From: Acidihalobacter prosperus
GTDB lineage: Bacteria > Pseudomonadota > Gammaproteobacteria > DSM-5130 > Acidihalobacteraceae
Assembly (NCBI RefSeq): GCF_000754095.2
Contig: NZ_JQSG02000002.1
Location: 277,584 to 341,583, forward strand
DNA: 64,000 nt
Direction: 5' to 3'
Shown here: one piece after another, positions 31,851 to 42,331 of the stretch
Position numbering within the stretch: position 1 is the stretch's first letter
Layout of the letters: the number at the start of each line of letters is the position of its first letter
Notes under the pieces: generated by a model
Databases searched by the model: none
The model's input: only the letters and a program-made list of their open reading frames with translations
Told to the model about the DNA's origin: nothing
Translations under genes and position numbers: made by a program

Positions 31851-31878
31851 TTATGACAGAAAAATGTTTTTTAGTTAA
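31851..31878 (-). promoter_or_regulatory. Candidate promoter at the 3' end of rpsJ
   Basis: On the minus strand, TTAACT (31873-31878, overlapping the rpsJ stop) and CATAAT (31851-31856) are separated by 16 bases. The -10 is preceded by TG one base away (TGTCATAAT, extended -10). Transcription would start just upstream of the leader structure before rplC. Confidence 0.5.
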
Positions 31879-32185
31879 GCCTGATTTGCACATCCACGCC
31901 GGCTGCGAGATCCAGCTTCATCAGCGCGTCGACCGTCTTGTCGGTCGGGTCCAGGATGTCCATCAGTCGCTTGTGCGTGCGGATCTCATACTGATCGCGC
32001 GCATCCTTGTTGACGTGTGGCGACACCAGGATCGTGAAGCTCTCCTTGCGTGTCGGCAGGGGAATCGGGCCCTTGACCCGCGCACCGGTCCGCTTGGCGG
32101 TTTCGACGATCTCGCTGGCCGAACGGTCGATCAGACGATGATCGAACGCCTTGAGGCGAATCCGGATTCTCTGACTCGTAGCCAT
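31871..32185 (-). CDS. rpsJ: 30S ribosomal protein S10 / NusE
   Basis: The 104-residue protein opens [20 protein letters not shown] and has the central loop [21 protein letters not shown]10 also acts as NusE with NusB in transcription antitermination. It lies 81 bases after tuf and is separated from rplC by a promoter-like site and a leader. Confidence 0.98.
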   Translation of the reverse strand: MATSQRIRIRLKAFDHRLIDRSASEIVETAKRTGARVKGPIPLPTRKESFTILVSPHVNKDARDQYEIRTHKRLMDILDPTDKTVDALMKLDLAAGVDVQIRLN

Positions 32186-32266
32186 TTTCCACTTACTCCA
32201 TGGCGGCGCGGGCGTGTTGCGCCCGCGCCAGTTTCAATATGCGCGTGACAGTGACCGGAGGCCGCC

Positions 32267-33457
<1,191 letters not shown>

Positions 33458-33532
33458 CAAAGCACCCCAGTTTCCACGACTGACATCGATTCAAGACACA
33501 CGCAGCGGCGTTACACGACTGCACTATCAATA

Positions 33533-33608
<76 letters not shown>

Positions 33609-33649
33609 GCTCTTCAAATCTACACCTGACCCAGCCAGCCCAGACCTAA

Positions 33650-33723
<74 letters not shown>

Positions 33724-33767
33724 CTGCAGAATCGTCTCGCGACCATTCGCGGCCAAGCAGAACTGTG

Positions 33768-33852
33768 TGGTGGAGGGGGGAGGATTCGAACCTCCGAAGG
33801 CTGAGCCAGCAGATTTACAGTCTGCCCCCTTTGGCCGCTCGGGAACCCCTCC
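33768..33852 (-). tRNA. tRNA-Tyr(GTA)
   Basis: This 85-base class II tRNA has a long variable arm (GGCTCAGCC). It starts GGAGGGGTTCCCGAGCGGCC, the anticodon loop CTGTAAA gives GTA, and CCA is encoded. It is the first gene of the tRNA-tuf unit. The tRNA-Thr(TGT) that precedes it in E. coli is absent. Confidence 0.97.
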
Positions 33853-33867
33853 AAAACAAAGGCGGAA

Positions 33868-33896
33868 ATTCTCGTCAATTGGCGGGCGCTTGTCAA
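33868..33896 (-). promoter_or_regulatory. Sigma-70 promoter for the tRNA-tuf unit
   Basis: On the minus strand, a perfect -35 TTGACA (33891-33896) and GAGAAT (33868-33873) are separated by 17 bases. Transcription would start a few bases before tRNA-Tyr. The GC-rich bases after the -10 (TTCCGCC) fit a stringently controlled tRNA/translation promoter. Confidence 0.7.
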
Positions 33897-34001
33897 CCGC
33901 CTGGACGCAGGCTTCGTCATTTTTGAAATCTGATACCATGCGCCCGTCTGGCGACCTGGGGTCGCCCGGATCATCGACTGGGCGGAGACTATACACGCAC
34001 C

Positions 34002-35339
34002 ATGAAGATCACGATATACGGATCGGGTTACGTAGGGCTGGTGACGGGTGCGTGTCTGGCGCAGGTGGGCAATCACGTGCTGTGCGTCGACGTCGATCCC
34101 GACAAGATCCACCGCCTCGAACAGGGCGACATCCCCATCTACGAGCCCGGTCTCGACAAGCTCGTGCGCGACAACGCCGCCGCCGGCCGCCTGCGCTTCA
34201 CCCTCGACGCCGCCGAGGGCGTCAGGCACGGCCTGTTCCAGTTCATCGCCGTCGGCACCCCGCCCGACGAGGACGGCTCGGCCGATCTGCGCCATGTCCT
34301 CGAGGTCGCCCGCAGCGTCGGCCAACACATGGACGACTACCGCATCGTGGTCAACAAGTCGACCGTGCCCGTGGGCACCGCCGACCGCGTCCGCGAGGCC
34401 CTCGCCGAGGCCCTCGCCGCGCGCGGGGTGGCGGCGGAGTTCGATGTGGTCTCGAATCCGGAGTTCCTCAAGGAGGGCGCGGCCATCGAGGACTTCATGA
34501 AGCCCGACCGCATCGTGGTCGGCACGGACAACCCGCGCACCGGCGAGCTGATGCGGGCGCTGTATGCGCCCTTCAACCGCAGCCGCGAGCGCGTGGTGCT
34601 GATGGACGTGCGTTCGGCCGAGCTGACCAAGTACGCGGCCAATGCGATGCTGGCCACCAAGATCAGCTTCATGAACGAGCTGGCCAATCTGGCCGAACGC
34701 CTGGGCGCGGACATCGAGGCGGTACGCGTGGGCATCGGCTCGGACCCGCGCATCGGCTATCACTTCATCTATCCGGGCTGCGGCTACGGCGGCTCGTGCT
34801 TCCCCAAGGACGTGAAGGCCCTCGAGCGCACCGCGCGCGGCAGCGGCTATCAGGCCGAGCTGCTGGCCGCAGTGGAGTCGGTCAACGAGCGCCAGAAGCA
34901 GCGCCTGTTCGAGAAGCTGCACGCGCACTTCGCCGGCGATCTCAGGGGCCGCAGCTTCGCCCTCTGGGGCCTGGCCTTCAAGCCCAACACCGACGACATG
35001 CGCGAGGCCCCCAGCCGCGCCCTGATGGAGGCGCTGTGGGAGGCCGGTGCCCGCGTGCAGGCCTACGACCCGGTCGCCATGCACGAGTGCCGCCGGATCT
35101 ACGGCGAACGGTCCGATCTTGCCCTGTGCGACAGCCCAGAGGAGACCCTGGAGGGCGCCGACGCCCTGCTCATCGTCACCGAGTGGGCCCACTTCCGCAG
35201 CCCCGACTTCGACCTCATCAAACAAAAACTCTCGCAGCCCCTCATCCTCGACGGCCGCAACCTCTACGACCCCAAAATCATGCATCAGCTCGGCTTCCAG
35301 TACCTCGCCATCGGGCGGCCGCTCAAAGGCAGCGCCTGA
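34002..35339 (+). CDS. ugd: UDP-glucose 6-dehydrogenase
   Basis: The 445-residue enzyme oxidises UDP-glucose to UDP-glucuronate in two NAD-dependent steps. It has the N-terminal dinucleotide loop [18 protein letters not shown] and the catalytic Cys in [17 protein letters not shown] near residue 260. [18 protein letters not shown] starts the UDP-binding domain. It is divergent from the tRNA-tuf unit, so the two promoters share about 150 bases. The product could feed surface polysaccharides, though the gene is far from the O-antigen cluster. Confidence 0.95.
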   Translation: MKITIYGSGYVGLVTGACLAQVGNHVLCVDVDPDKIHRLEQGDIPIYEPGLDKLVRDNAAAGRLRFTLDAAEGVRHGLFQFIAVGTPPDEDGSADLRHVLEVARSVGQHMDDYRIVVNKSTVPVGTADRVREALAEALAARGVAAEFDVVSNPEFLKEGAAIEDFMKPDRIVVGTDNPRTGELMRALYAPFNRSRERVVLMDVRSAELTKYAANAMLATKISFMNELANLAERLGADIEAVRVGIGSDPRIGYHFIYPGCGYGGSCFPKDVKALERTARGSGYQAELLAAVESVNERQKQRLFEKLHAHFAGDLRGRSFALWGLAFKPNTDDMREAPSRALMEALWEAGARVQAYDPVAMHECRRIYGERSDLALCDSPEETLEGADALLIVTEWAHFRSPDFDLIKQKLSQPLILDGRNLYDPKIMHQLGFQYLAIGRPLKGSA

Positions 35340-35454
35340 AACGGCGCCTAGCGTGCGGGCGACCGGAGAAAACTGAACATTTTCGCCATCCGCCGGTCCA
35401 AGCCGGCTGAACCCGGGCCGCCCGCAGGCGACCTCTCAGCAGCGAACGGAATCA

Positions 35455-37371
35455 GTGAAGCGACGGGACCCACTCGCAGACCCGGCAACCCAGAAGCGGC
35501 TATTCAACTACCGCACACTCGTCACGGCATTCGCGGTCATACTGCTGTTCGTGGCGGCCATCACCCGCCTGGTGCAGCTCCAGATATTCGATCATCAGGG
35601 CTATGCGCAAGCCGCGCGCCAGAATCGCGTCCGCGTGCAGCCGATTCCACCACCTCGCGGCCTGATCTATAGCCGCAGCGGGCAGCTGCTGGCCGAGAAC
35701 GTGCCCAGCTACACCCTGGCCGTGATCCCAGACGAGGTGCGCCATCTCGCCGCGACCCTCAAGGCGCTGGGCAAAATTGTCAGGCTTACGCCCGAGGACC
35801 TGCGCAGTTTCAAGGCCTTGCGTACCGTCACCCCGGGCTATCGCGCGATCCCGCTGGCCACCCACCTCGACCAAAAGGACTTGGCACGCTTCGCGGTCGA
35901 TCGCTACCGTTTCCCCGGGGTGGAAATCGAGTCGCGGCTACGCCGCTACTACCCCTATGCCAACCTGACCGCCGATACCGTGGGCTATGTCGGCCGCATC
36001 AGCGAATCGGATCTCAAGCACGTCGATGCCAGTGCCTACGCGGGTACCGTGTATTTCGGCAAGAGCGGCCTTGAATTGGCCGATCAGGCGCGGCTTCACG
36101 GCCAACCGGGCTACAAGGTCATGGAGGTCGACGCCAATGGCCAGCCGGTGGGCACCCTCAAACGTGAACGCCCCCATCCTGGCGACGATCTCATCCTGAC
36201 CCTGGACATGGGCCTGCAACAGGTCGCGCAGCAGGCGATGAAGGGCAAGCGCGGTGCCGTGGTGGTCATGGATCCGCGCACCGGCGCCATCCTCGCCGCG
36301 GTCTCCAATCCGGCCTACGATCCGAACTGGTTCGTCGACGGCATTTCCAGCCGGCGCTATCGCACCCTGGTCGGCGACCCCGGCAACCCACTGTGGAATC
36401 GCGCCTTCGCGGCCAGCTACGCCCCGGGTTCGACGATCAAGCCGTTCATCGCCCTGGCCGGCCTGAACGATCGGGTCATCCAACCCCAGACGAGAGTCTT
36501 CTCCGGCCCCTACTACATCATCCCCGGGGACAAGACGCAGCATCGGTTCTGGGACTGGACGCCCTACGGGCATGGCTGGACCGACCTGACCAAGGCCATC
36601 GCGCAATCGGTCGACACCTATTTCTATCCGCTAGCCTATCAGCTGGGCATCCATCGCATCGACGACATGCTGGGACGCTTCGGCTTCGGCAAGCCGCCAC
36701 CGTTGCACCTGCCCGGCGTAGCCGCCGGCGTGCTGCCGTCGCCGGCGTGGAAACAACGCACCCAAGGCCACCCCTGGTACCCCGGCGATACCGTGCTGAT
36801 GGGCATTGGCCAGGGTTATCTGCAGGTCACGCCGCTGCAGCTGGCAAGCGCGGTATCGGAGATCGCCATGCGCGGGCATGCCGACCGACCGCACCTGCTG
36901 CGCGCGATCCGCAATCCCGTCGACGGCAGGACCGAGGCCGTCAAGCCACAGCCCCTGCCGGCAATCACGCTCAAGCGTCCCGCCTACTGGCAAAATGTGA
37001 TCGCGGGCATGCAGGCGGTCATCGACTCGCCGGCGGGCACCGCATATCGCGAATTCCACAGCTTTCCCTTGCCGGTCGCCGGCAAGACCGGCACCGCACA
37101 GGTGTTCGCCAACCCCAAGAACCCCTTCCAGCAAAAACGGCGGCATATTCCCTACCGACTGCGCGACAATGCCTTGTTCGAGGCCTTCACGCCGGTCGAC
37201 CACCCCGAACTTGCGGTGGTGGTGATCGTGGAACATGCCGGCGACCGGCTCGGCCCAGCCTCCACCGTCACGCGCAAGATCATGGACTATTGGCTGGCGC
37301 ATCGCCGGGCCATCGAACACCCAGGTACGCCGGTCACCCTCGAACCGGACACACGCGCCGCGACACAGTGA
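35455..37371 (+). CDS. mrdA: Penicillin-binding protein 2, elongasome transpeptidase
   Basis: The 638-residue class B PBP starts at GTG. A single membrane helix lies near residues 20-42 (LVTAFAVILLFVAAITRLV), followed by the pedestal and then the transpeptidase domain. S326 in APGSTIKPF is the nucleophile (SxxK), SVD in AQSVDTYFY is the second motif, and KTGTAQ is the third, so it looks fully active. It partners RodA in side-wall peptidoglycan synthesis. A PBP5-like gene separates it from rodA, and all three run in the same direction with short gaps. Confidence 0.97.
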   Translation: MKRRDPLADPATQKRLFNYRTLVTAFAVILLFVAAITRLVQLQIFDHQGYAQAARQNRVRVQPIPPPRGLIYSRSGQLLAENVPSYTLAVIPDEVRHLAATLKALGKIVRLTPEDLRSFKALRTVTPGYRAIPLATHLDQKDLARFAVDRYRFPGVEIESRLRRYYPYANLTADTVGYVGRISESDLKHVDASAYAGTVYFGKSGLELADQARLHGQPGYKVMEVDANGQPVGTLKRERPHPGDDLILTLDMGLQQVAQQAMKGKRGAVVVMDPRTGAILAAVSNPAYDPNWFVDGISSRRYRTLVGDPGNPLWNRAFAASYAPGSTIKPFIALAGLNDRVIQPQTRVFSGPYYIIPGDKTQHRFWDWTPYGHGWTDLTKAIAQSVDTYFYPLAYQLGIHRIDDMLGRFGFGKPPPLHLPGVAAGVLPSPAWKQRTQGHPWYPGDTVLMGIGQGYLQVTPLQLASAVSEIAMRGHADRPHLLRAIRNPVDGRTEAVKPQPLPAITLKRPAYWQNVIAGMQAVIDSPAGTAYREFHSFPLPVAGKTGTAQVFANPKNPFQQKRRHIPYRLRDNALFEAFTPVDHPELAVVVIVEHAGDRLGPASTVTRKIMDYWLAHRRAIEHPGTPVTLEPDTRAATQ

Positions 37372-37429
37372 ACTTGTCCCGGGACGCCCGGTCAAGATGA
37401 TGTCCCCGAAACGGCAGGAACGACCCGCC

Positions 37430-38608
37430 ATGCGAAGTCTCCGCCTCCTACTCGCCACGCTGGCCGGCCTGACCGCGCTGGCCGGCAACGCCCGGGCCGA
37501 TATCCCGGCAAACGGGCCGACGCCCTTGATTCCGCCAGCGCCGCACCTGCATACGGGCGGTTACGCGCTCCTCGATGCGGGCAATGGGCAACTGCTGGCC
37601 GCACAGGATGCGCGGCATGCGCTCGGCCCATCGGCCAGCACCAAGCTCATGCTCGCCTATGTCACCTTCGAGGAGATGACGGCACACCGGATCAAACCCG
37701 CGACGCGTCTGCCGGTCAGCGTCGCGGCCTGGCGCACGCCCGGCTCGTCGATGTTCCTCAAGCCGGACACCCGCATCAGCGTGTCGCAACTGCTCGACGG
37801 CCTGATCACAGACGGCGGCAACGATGCCGCCGTCTGTCTGGCCCAGGGCATCGCCGGCACCCGCCAGGCGGCGTTGAGCCTGATGAACCAGACGGCGGCG
37901 GCGCTCGGTCTGACGCACACGCACTACACCTCGGTCGACGGTCTGAACGACCGCCATGCCCGCACCACCGCCCTCGACGCCGCCCGCCTCGGTGCTGCGG
38001 TGGTCGACCGTTTCCCGCAGTATCTGCCCTATTTCCGCCACCGCGCGATGCGCTTTGACGGCATCGAGCAGTACAGCTTCGACCGCCTGCTGATACGCGA
38101 CCCGTCGGCGCTGGGTCTGACGGTCGGCGACGGCACGCACGGCTACGGCATCGTCGCCGCTGCACGCCAGGACGGCACCACCCTGGTCGCCAGCGTGCTC
38201 GGCACCCCCGGCGGCCACCGCAGCACCGAACGCGCATTCGCGCACGTGGCCGGGCAAGCCTACGCCCTGCTCTCATGGGCGTTCGACAATTTCGACCGTC
38301 ACGTCCTCTATCGCCCCGGCCACGCGATCCGTCGGGTGCGTGTCCGCGACGCCGCGCATGCGATACCTCTGGGCGTGAGGCGACCGCTCGTCGTACTGGT
38401 GCCGCGCGGCCAGTACCGGGCGCTACGCATCCGCCTGCGCCTCGACCGGCACCTGCGCGCGCCGGTCGCACGCGGCCAGGACATCGGCACGCTGCAGGTA
38501 ACGCTCGACGGCCGCTCCCTGGCGCAGACACCCGCAGTCGCGCTGCGCGCCGGCGCGCAGGAAAACCTGCTGCAACGCATGACTTCACGCATTTCACACT
38601 GGCTCTAG
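37430..38608 (+). CDS. PBP5/DacA-like protein without catalytic motifs (predicted pseudoenzyme)
   Basis: The 392-residue protein aligns along its length with PBP5-type D-Ala-D-Ala carboxypeptidases. It has a signal peptide (cleavage predicted after ARA, residue 23), LLDAGNGQLLAAQDA, SSMFLKPDTRISVSQLL, the C-terminal beta domain VLVPRGQYRALRIRL, and an amphipathic tail ending MTSRISHWL. Key residues are changed: the SxxK position reads SASTK, so A69 replaces the serine three before K72; SxN reads G129-G130-N131; KTG reads T231-V232-G233. DD-carboxypeptidase activity is therefore unlikely. It lies between mrdA and rodA, suggesting a structural or regulatory elongasome role. An upstream in-frame ATG pair (37397/37400) is an alternative start. 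Confidence 0.85.
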   Translation: MRSLRLLLATLAGLTALAGNARADIPANGPTPLIPPAPHLHTGGYALLDAGNGQLLAAQDARHALGPSASTKLMLAYVTFEEMTAHRIKPATRLPVSVAAWRTPGSSMFLKPDTRISVSQLLDGLITDGGNDAAVCLAQGIAGTRQAALSLMNQTAAALGLTHTHYTSVDGLNDRHARTTALDAARLGAAVVDRFPQYLPYFRHRAMRFDGIEQYSFDRLLIRDPSALGLTVGDGTHGYGIVAAARQDGTTLVASVLGTPGGHRSTERAFAHVAGQAYALLSWAFDNFDRHVLYRPGHAIRRVRVRDAAHAIPLGVRRPLVVLVPRGQYRALRIRLRLDRHLRAPVARGQDIGTLQVTLDGRSLAQTPAVALRAGAQENLLQRMTSRISHWL

Positions 38609-38624
38609 GGGACGCAACCGGGCG

Positions 38625-39758
38625 ATGGAAACGCTTTATTACCAAGGGGCGCGCAGCCAGCTGCTACGCGCCCGCGGACTCGCGATACTCTCGCGGCTGC
38701 GGCTGGACTGGCCGCTGGTCACCGGCATCCTCGCCATCTTCAGCGTCGGCGAACTCGTGCTGTATAGCGCTTCCGGCCAGGATATCGCGACGGTCTGGCA
38801 TCAGGGCGGCAAATTCGCGGTGGCGTTCGTCATCATGATCGGTATCGCCCAGGTGTCGCCGCAGCAATGGCGACGTCTGAGCCCCTATGCCTACCTGTTC
38901 GCCGTGCTCATGCTGATAGCGGTACTCGGGCTCGGCGAAACCGCGCTGGGCGCGCGCCGCTGGCTGGATCTCGGGCCGGTGCGGCTGCAACCTTCTGAAT
39001 TCATGAAACTGGCGCTGCCGCTGGCGTTGGCCTATCTGTTCAGTCGGCGGCCGTTGCCGCTCAATCTGCCGCATCTGCTGGGCGCGCTGCTGCTGATCGC
39101 GATTCCCGTCGCGCTGATCGCCAAGGAACCCGATCTGGGCACGGCAATGCTCATCGTCATCACCGGCCTGGTGGTGATCTTTCTGGCCGGCGTGCCCTAC
39201 CGCTATCTGCTGGTCGGCGCACTCGTGGTTGCCGCCCTCGTCCCGGTCATCTGGCATTTCATGCATGCCTACCAGAAGGCACGCATCCTCACCTTCCTGG
39301 ACCCCGAGCGCGCGCCGCTGGGCGCCGGCTATCACATCATCCAGTCCACCATCGCGATCGGTTCCAGCGGACTCTATGGCCTCGGCTGGCTGCACGCGCC
39401 GCAGGCCCAGCTCGGCTTCCTGCCCGAAAGCCGCACAGACTTCATTTTCGCGGTGTTCGGCGAGGAATTCGGGCTCGCCGGCAGCGTCGCGCTGCTCACG
39501 GCCTATGCCTTCATCATCCTGCGCGGACTCTACATCGCCTGGCGCGCCAGCGACAATTTCTCGCGCCTGCTCGCGGGCACGCTGTCGCTGACCTTCGCGA
39601 TGTACGTATTCATCAACGTGGGCATGACCATGGGCCTGCTGCCCGTGGTCGGCGTACCGCTGCCGTTCATGAGCTACGGCGGCACCTCGCTCGTCACCAT
39701 GGCGGCAGCGATGGGGCTGCTGCAAAGCATCGCGCGACACCGGCCGCTGATACGCTAG
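38625..39758 (+). CDS. rodA: Peptidoglycan polymerase RodA
   Basis: This 377-residue SEDS-family glycosyltransferase has about ten membrane helices and polymerises lipid II in the elongasome with PBP2. ALGARRWLDLGPVRLQPSEF and FIFAVFGEEFGLAGS are SEDS signatures, and GVPLPFMSYGGTSLV near the C terminus is the conserved loop. It starts 16 bases after the DacA-like gene and is convergent with hemN 8 bases later. Confidence 0.97.
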   Translation: METLYYQGARSQLLRARGLAILSRLRLDWPLVTGILAIFSVGELVLYSASGQDIATVWHQGGKFAVAFVIMIGIAQVSPQQWRRLSPYAYLFAVLMLIAVLGLGETALGARRWLDLGPVRLQPSEFMKLALPLALAYLFSRRPLPLNLPHLLGALLLIAIPVALIAKEPDLGTAMLIVITGLVVIFLAGVPYRYLLVGALVVAALVPVIWHFMHAYQKARILTFLDPERAPLGAGYHIIQSTIAIGSSGLYGLGWLHAPQAQLGFLPESRTDFIFAVFGEEFGLAGSVALLTAYAFIILRGLYIAWRASDNFSRLLAGTLSLTFAMYVFINVGMTMGLLPVVGVPLPFMSYGGTSLVTMAAAMGLLQSIARHRPLIR

Positions 39759-39766
39759 TGCGGCGG

Positions 39767-41170
39767 CTAGATCGCCCTCGAATAGGCTGCGCGCGCCGCC
39801 GTCAGATAGGCATCGAAGACCATGCAGATGTTGCGGATCAGCAGCCGCCCCGCCGACGTGACCTCGATCCCCACCGCAGTCAAGTCCAGCAGGCCATCCT
39901 CGCGCATGCCCGCCAGCACCGCCAACTCGGCAGCGAAATAATCGCGGAACACGATGCCGTATTCGGCTTCGACGGTAGCGAAATCGAGCCGGAAGCGGCA
40001 GATCAGCGCCGAGATCACCGCGCGCCGCAGACGGTCGTCCTCGCTCAGGACGACCCCGCGAAAGACCGCCAGCCGATCATCGTCCAAACGCGCGAAATAC
40101 TCCGCCTCGGTGCGCACGTTCTGCGCATAGACATCACCCAGCGAGCCGATGGCGGTCACGCCCATGGCCACCAGATCGCACTCGGCGTGCGTGGAATAGC
40201 CCTGGAAGTTGCGATACAGCGTGCCCGCGCGCTGGGCCACCGCGAGTTCGTCGTCCGGCCGCGCGAAGTGATCCATGCCGATGTAGACGTAGCCGGCCGC
40301 GGTCAGCCGGCCGATGGTGTCCTCGAGAATGGCCAGCTTCTCCGCCGGGCTGGGCAGATCCTCGGCGGCGATCCGCCGCTGCGGCTTGAAGCGCTCGGGC
40401 AGGTGCGCGTAGTTGAACACCGAAACGCGATCCGGCCCGGCCGCGACGATGCGATCGACCGTGGCGGCGAAATTCGCCACGCTCTGGAACGGCAGGCCGT
40501 AGATGAGATCGACGCTCACCGAGCGGAAACCGGAGGCACGCGCCCGCTCGATTACGCCGAGCGTCTCCGCCTCGCCCTGGATGCGGTTGACCGCCCGCTG
40601 CACGCGTTCGTCGAAGTCCTGCACGCCCAGACTCAGACGGTTGAAGCCGAGTTCGCCCAGCAGCTCGATGGTGCCCGGGCCCGCCTCGCGCGGATCGACC
40701 TCGATGGAATACTCGCCATCCTCCGCCAGCGCGAAATGCTCGCGCGTCGCCGTCATCAGCGCGGCCATCTCGGCATGCGAGAGGAAGGTCGGGGTGCCGC
40801 CGCCCCAATGCAGCTGCTCCACCTGCCTGCCGGCGTCGAACAGCCTAGCCTGCAGGGCGATCTCGCGATGCAGCCGCGCCAGATAGGGTGCGGCGCGCGA
40901 ACGATCCTTGGTCACGATCTTGTTGCAGGCGCAGTAGTAGCAGACCGTGTTGCAGAACGGCAGATGGAAATACAGCGACAGTGCCCGCCCCTGCGTGTTG
41001 CTGCGCGCGGCGGCCGCGCGATACTCGACCTCCCCGAAGCCCTCGTGGAACTGCACCGCGGTCGGGTAGGAGGTATAGCGCGGGCCGGCGCGGTCGTAGC
41101 GGCGGATCAGCTCGGCATCGAAACGGACGGTCGGGGATTCGGGTATCAACGCGCGGTCTCCGGTATGCAT
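39767..41170 (-). CDS. hemN: Oxygen-independent coproporphyrinogen III dehydrogenase
   Basis: The 467-residue radical SAM enzyme converts coproporphyrinogen III to protoporphyrinogen IX without oxygen. The 4Fe-4S triad is C-x3-C-x2-C in FCNTVCYYCACNK near residue 60, with the extra cysteine typical of HemN. HWGGGTPTFL and VDLIYGLPFQS are conserved. Length and the C-terminal HemN domain match the E. coli enzyme (457 aa). An FNR-like site lies about 48 bases upstream. Confidence 0.95.
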   Translation of the reverse strand: MHTGDRALIPESPTVRFDAELIRRYDRAGPRYTSYPTAVQFHEGFGEVEYRAAAARSNTQGRALSLYFHLPFCNTVCYYCACNKIVTKDRSRAAPYLARLHREIALQARLFDAGRQVEQLHWGGGTPTFLSHAEMAALMTATREHFALAEDGEYSIEVDPREAGPGTIELLGELGFNRLSLGVQDFDERVQRAVNRIQGEAETLGVIERARASGFRSVSVDLIYGLPFQSVANFAATVDRIVAAGPDRVSVFNYAHLPERFKPQRRIAAEDLPSPAEKLAILEDTIGRLTAAGYVYIGMDHFARPDDELAVAQRAGTLYRNFQGYSTHAECDLVAMGVTAIGSLGDVYAQNVRTEAEYFARLDDDRLAVFRGVVLSEDDRLRRAVISALICRFRLDFATVEAEYGIVFRDYFAAELAVLAGMREDGLLDLTAVGIEVTSAGRLLIRNICMVFDAYLTAARAAYSRAI

Positions 41171-41217
41171 GCGGGCAACTTCATGCTGTCACTGTACGAA
41201 AAACGTCGCTCCGCGCC

Positions 41218-41231
41218 TTGGCCTCGATCAA
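41218..41231 (-). promoter_or_regulatory. FNR/Anr-like box upstream of hemN
   Basis: On the minus strand TTGAT-CGAG-GCCAA matches the TTGAT-N4-ATCAA consensus at eight of ten positions. A TACAGT hexamer lies 21 bases downstream, close to the spacing expected for a class II FNR promoter. hemN genes are commonly induced by FNR under oxygen limitation. Confidence 0.45.
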
Positions 41232-41264
41232 TAACACGGCGGAATCCGCGGATTCAGACCCACT

Positions 41265-42326
41265 TCATTCGTCGGCATGCGGGAAAACAAAGTGACCGCG
41301 CAGAAACCGGTCCATGCCGGTCTCCGCCCAGGCAGCCGCCTGCGTGCCTGGCACCCCCAAAGTCCGTGCATAGTAGTCGGCCAGCGCGCGCTCTGCCGGC
41401 GCGTAGGCCTTTAGGACGGCATCGCGCAACCGCGTGCGGCCCGGGTCATGCCGTGCCCAGGCCGCGAGTCCCGCATCGACCTGCGCGCGAGTGTTGTAGG
41501 CCGGCGTCGCCGCCATGGCCCAGGGCCGTAGCGCCAGATTGCCAAGCGCCCGCCTGACGTTGAGGCGCAATCGTGCGGTCGACTGCAACGTGCCCTCATC
41601 TTCGCCGGAACCGAGCGTCGCCTCGAGGAGCCGCGAAAAACGGCTCACCGGCGCGGGCAGCAGGCTCGCCGCCGTCTGCCCCCGCGGCACGAATGCCAGC
41701 GAACAGACCCTCGCGACGCCGGACGCCCTCAGTGCATACACCTGCCAGTTCCCGAGCACGCCATAGGGTTCGCCGACCGTGACGATCCAGATCCGGTTCG
41801 CGTGCCGCGCCGCGAAGACCAGCGGCGGACGCCACACGGCATCGACGAGCGCGGATTTGCGCATAGGCTGCCGAGCATCCTGCAACGCCGTCACGAAATC
41901 CGTGCGCGGCATCCGCGCATCGATCGCCCATAACGAATATGTGTCGCCCTGCCACCCGGCGGGGCGTGCAATCTCGACCACGCGCCGACCGGAAATCGTC
42001 CGCCCCCAGTACAGCGTCCCGCGGTAGATCGATCCCTTGAGGGGGAACGACTCGAAGAACGCCGGGTCGGACACGAGCGCATGCCCGCCCGAAATGTCGA
42101 CCTTGCGGGTTCCCAGGATCAAAATGCTGCGAAAACCAGGGGGCAGGCTCAGCGGTGCCACCAGACGGAACGTCGGCGCGGCGTACATATGCCGAGCGAG
42201 CGCGGCGGCATCCACGCAGGCCGGCGCTTCGGCATCCCCGATCACCCGGGGCAGCGTGCCGGCCGCAGCCGGCAGGCCGACCGCCAGCTCCAACACGATG
42301 AGCCAGCGGCCGACCGTGAGGCGCAT
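41265..42326 (-). CDS. Unknown secreted protein (353 aa)
   Basis: I do not recognise a family. The ATG at 42326 opens MRLTVGRWLIVLELAVGLPAA, a plausible signal peptide cleaved near AAAG. The mature protein is soluble, with no further membrane helix, and alternates basic strands (RSILILGTRKVDI) with a helical C-terminal region of about 90 residues (LADYYARTLGVPGT). Two cysteines (in EAPACVDA and ARVCSLAF) could form a disulfide. The start lies six bases from the pepN stop, so it is probably cotranscribed with pepN. Longer in-frame extensions lie inside pepN. Confidence 0.6.
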   Translation of the reverse strand: MRLTVGRWLIVLELAVGLPAAAGTLPRVIGDAEAPACVDAAALARHMYAAPTFRLVAPLSLPPGFRSILILGTRKVDISGGHALVSDPAFFESFPLKGSIYRGTLYWGRTISGRRVVEIARPAGWQGDTYSLWAIDARMPRTDFVTALQDARQPMRKSALVDAVWRPPLVFAARHANRIWIVTVGEPYGVLGNWQVYALRASGVARVCSLAFVPRGQTAASLLPAPVSRFSRLLEATLGSGEDEGTLQSTARLRLNVRRALGNLALRPWAMAATPAYNTRAQVDAGLAAWARHDPGRTRLRDAVLKAYAPAERALADYYARTLGVPGTQAAAWAETGMDRFLRGHFVFPHADE

Positions 42327-42331
42327 GTGTT

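Noticed and set aside
39758..41557. 599-codon plus-strand open frame over hemN
   Set aside because: It is a shadow of hemN, whose radical SAM motifs are clear on the minus strand.
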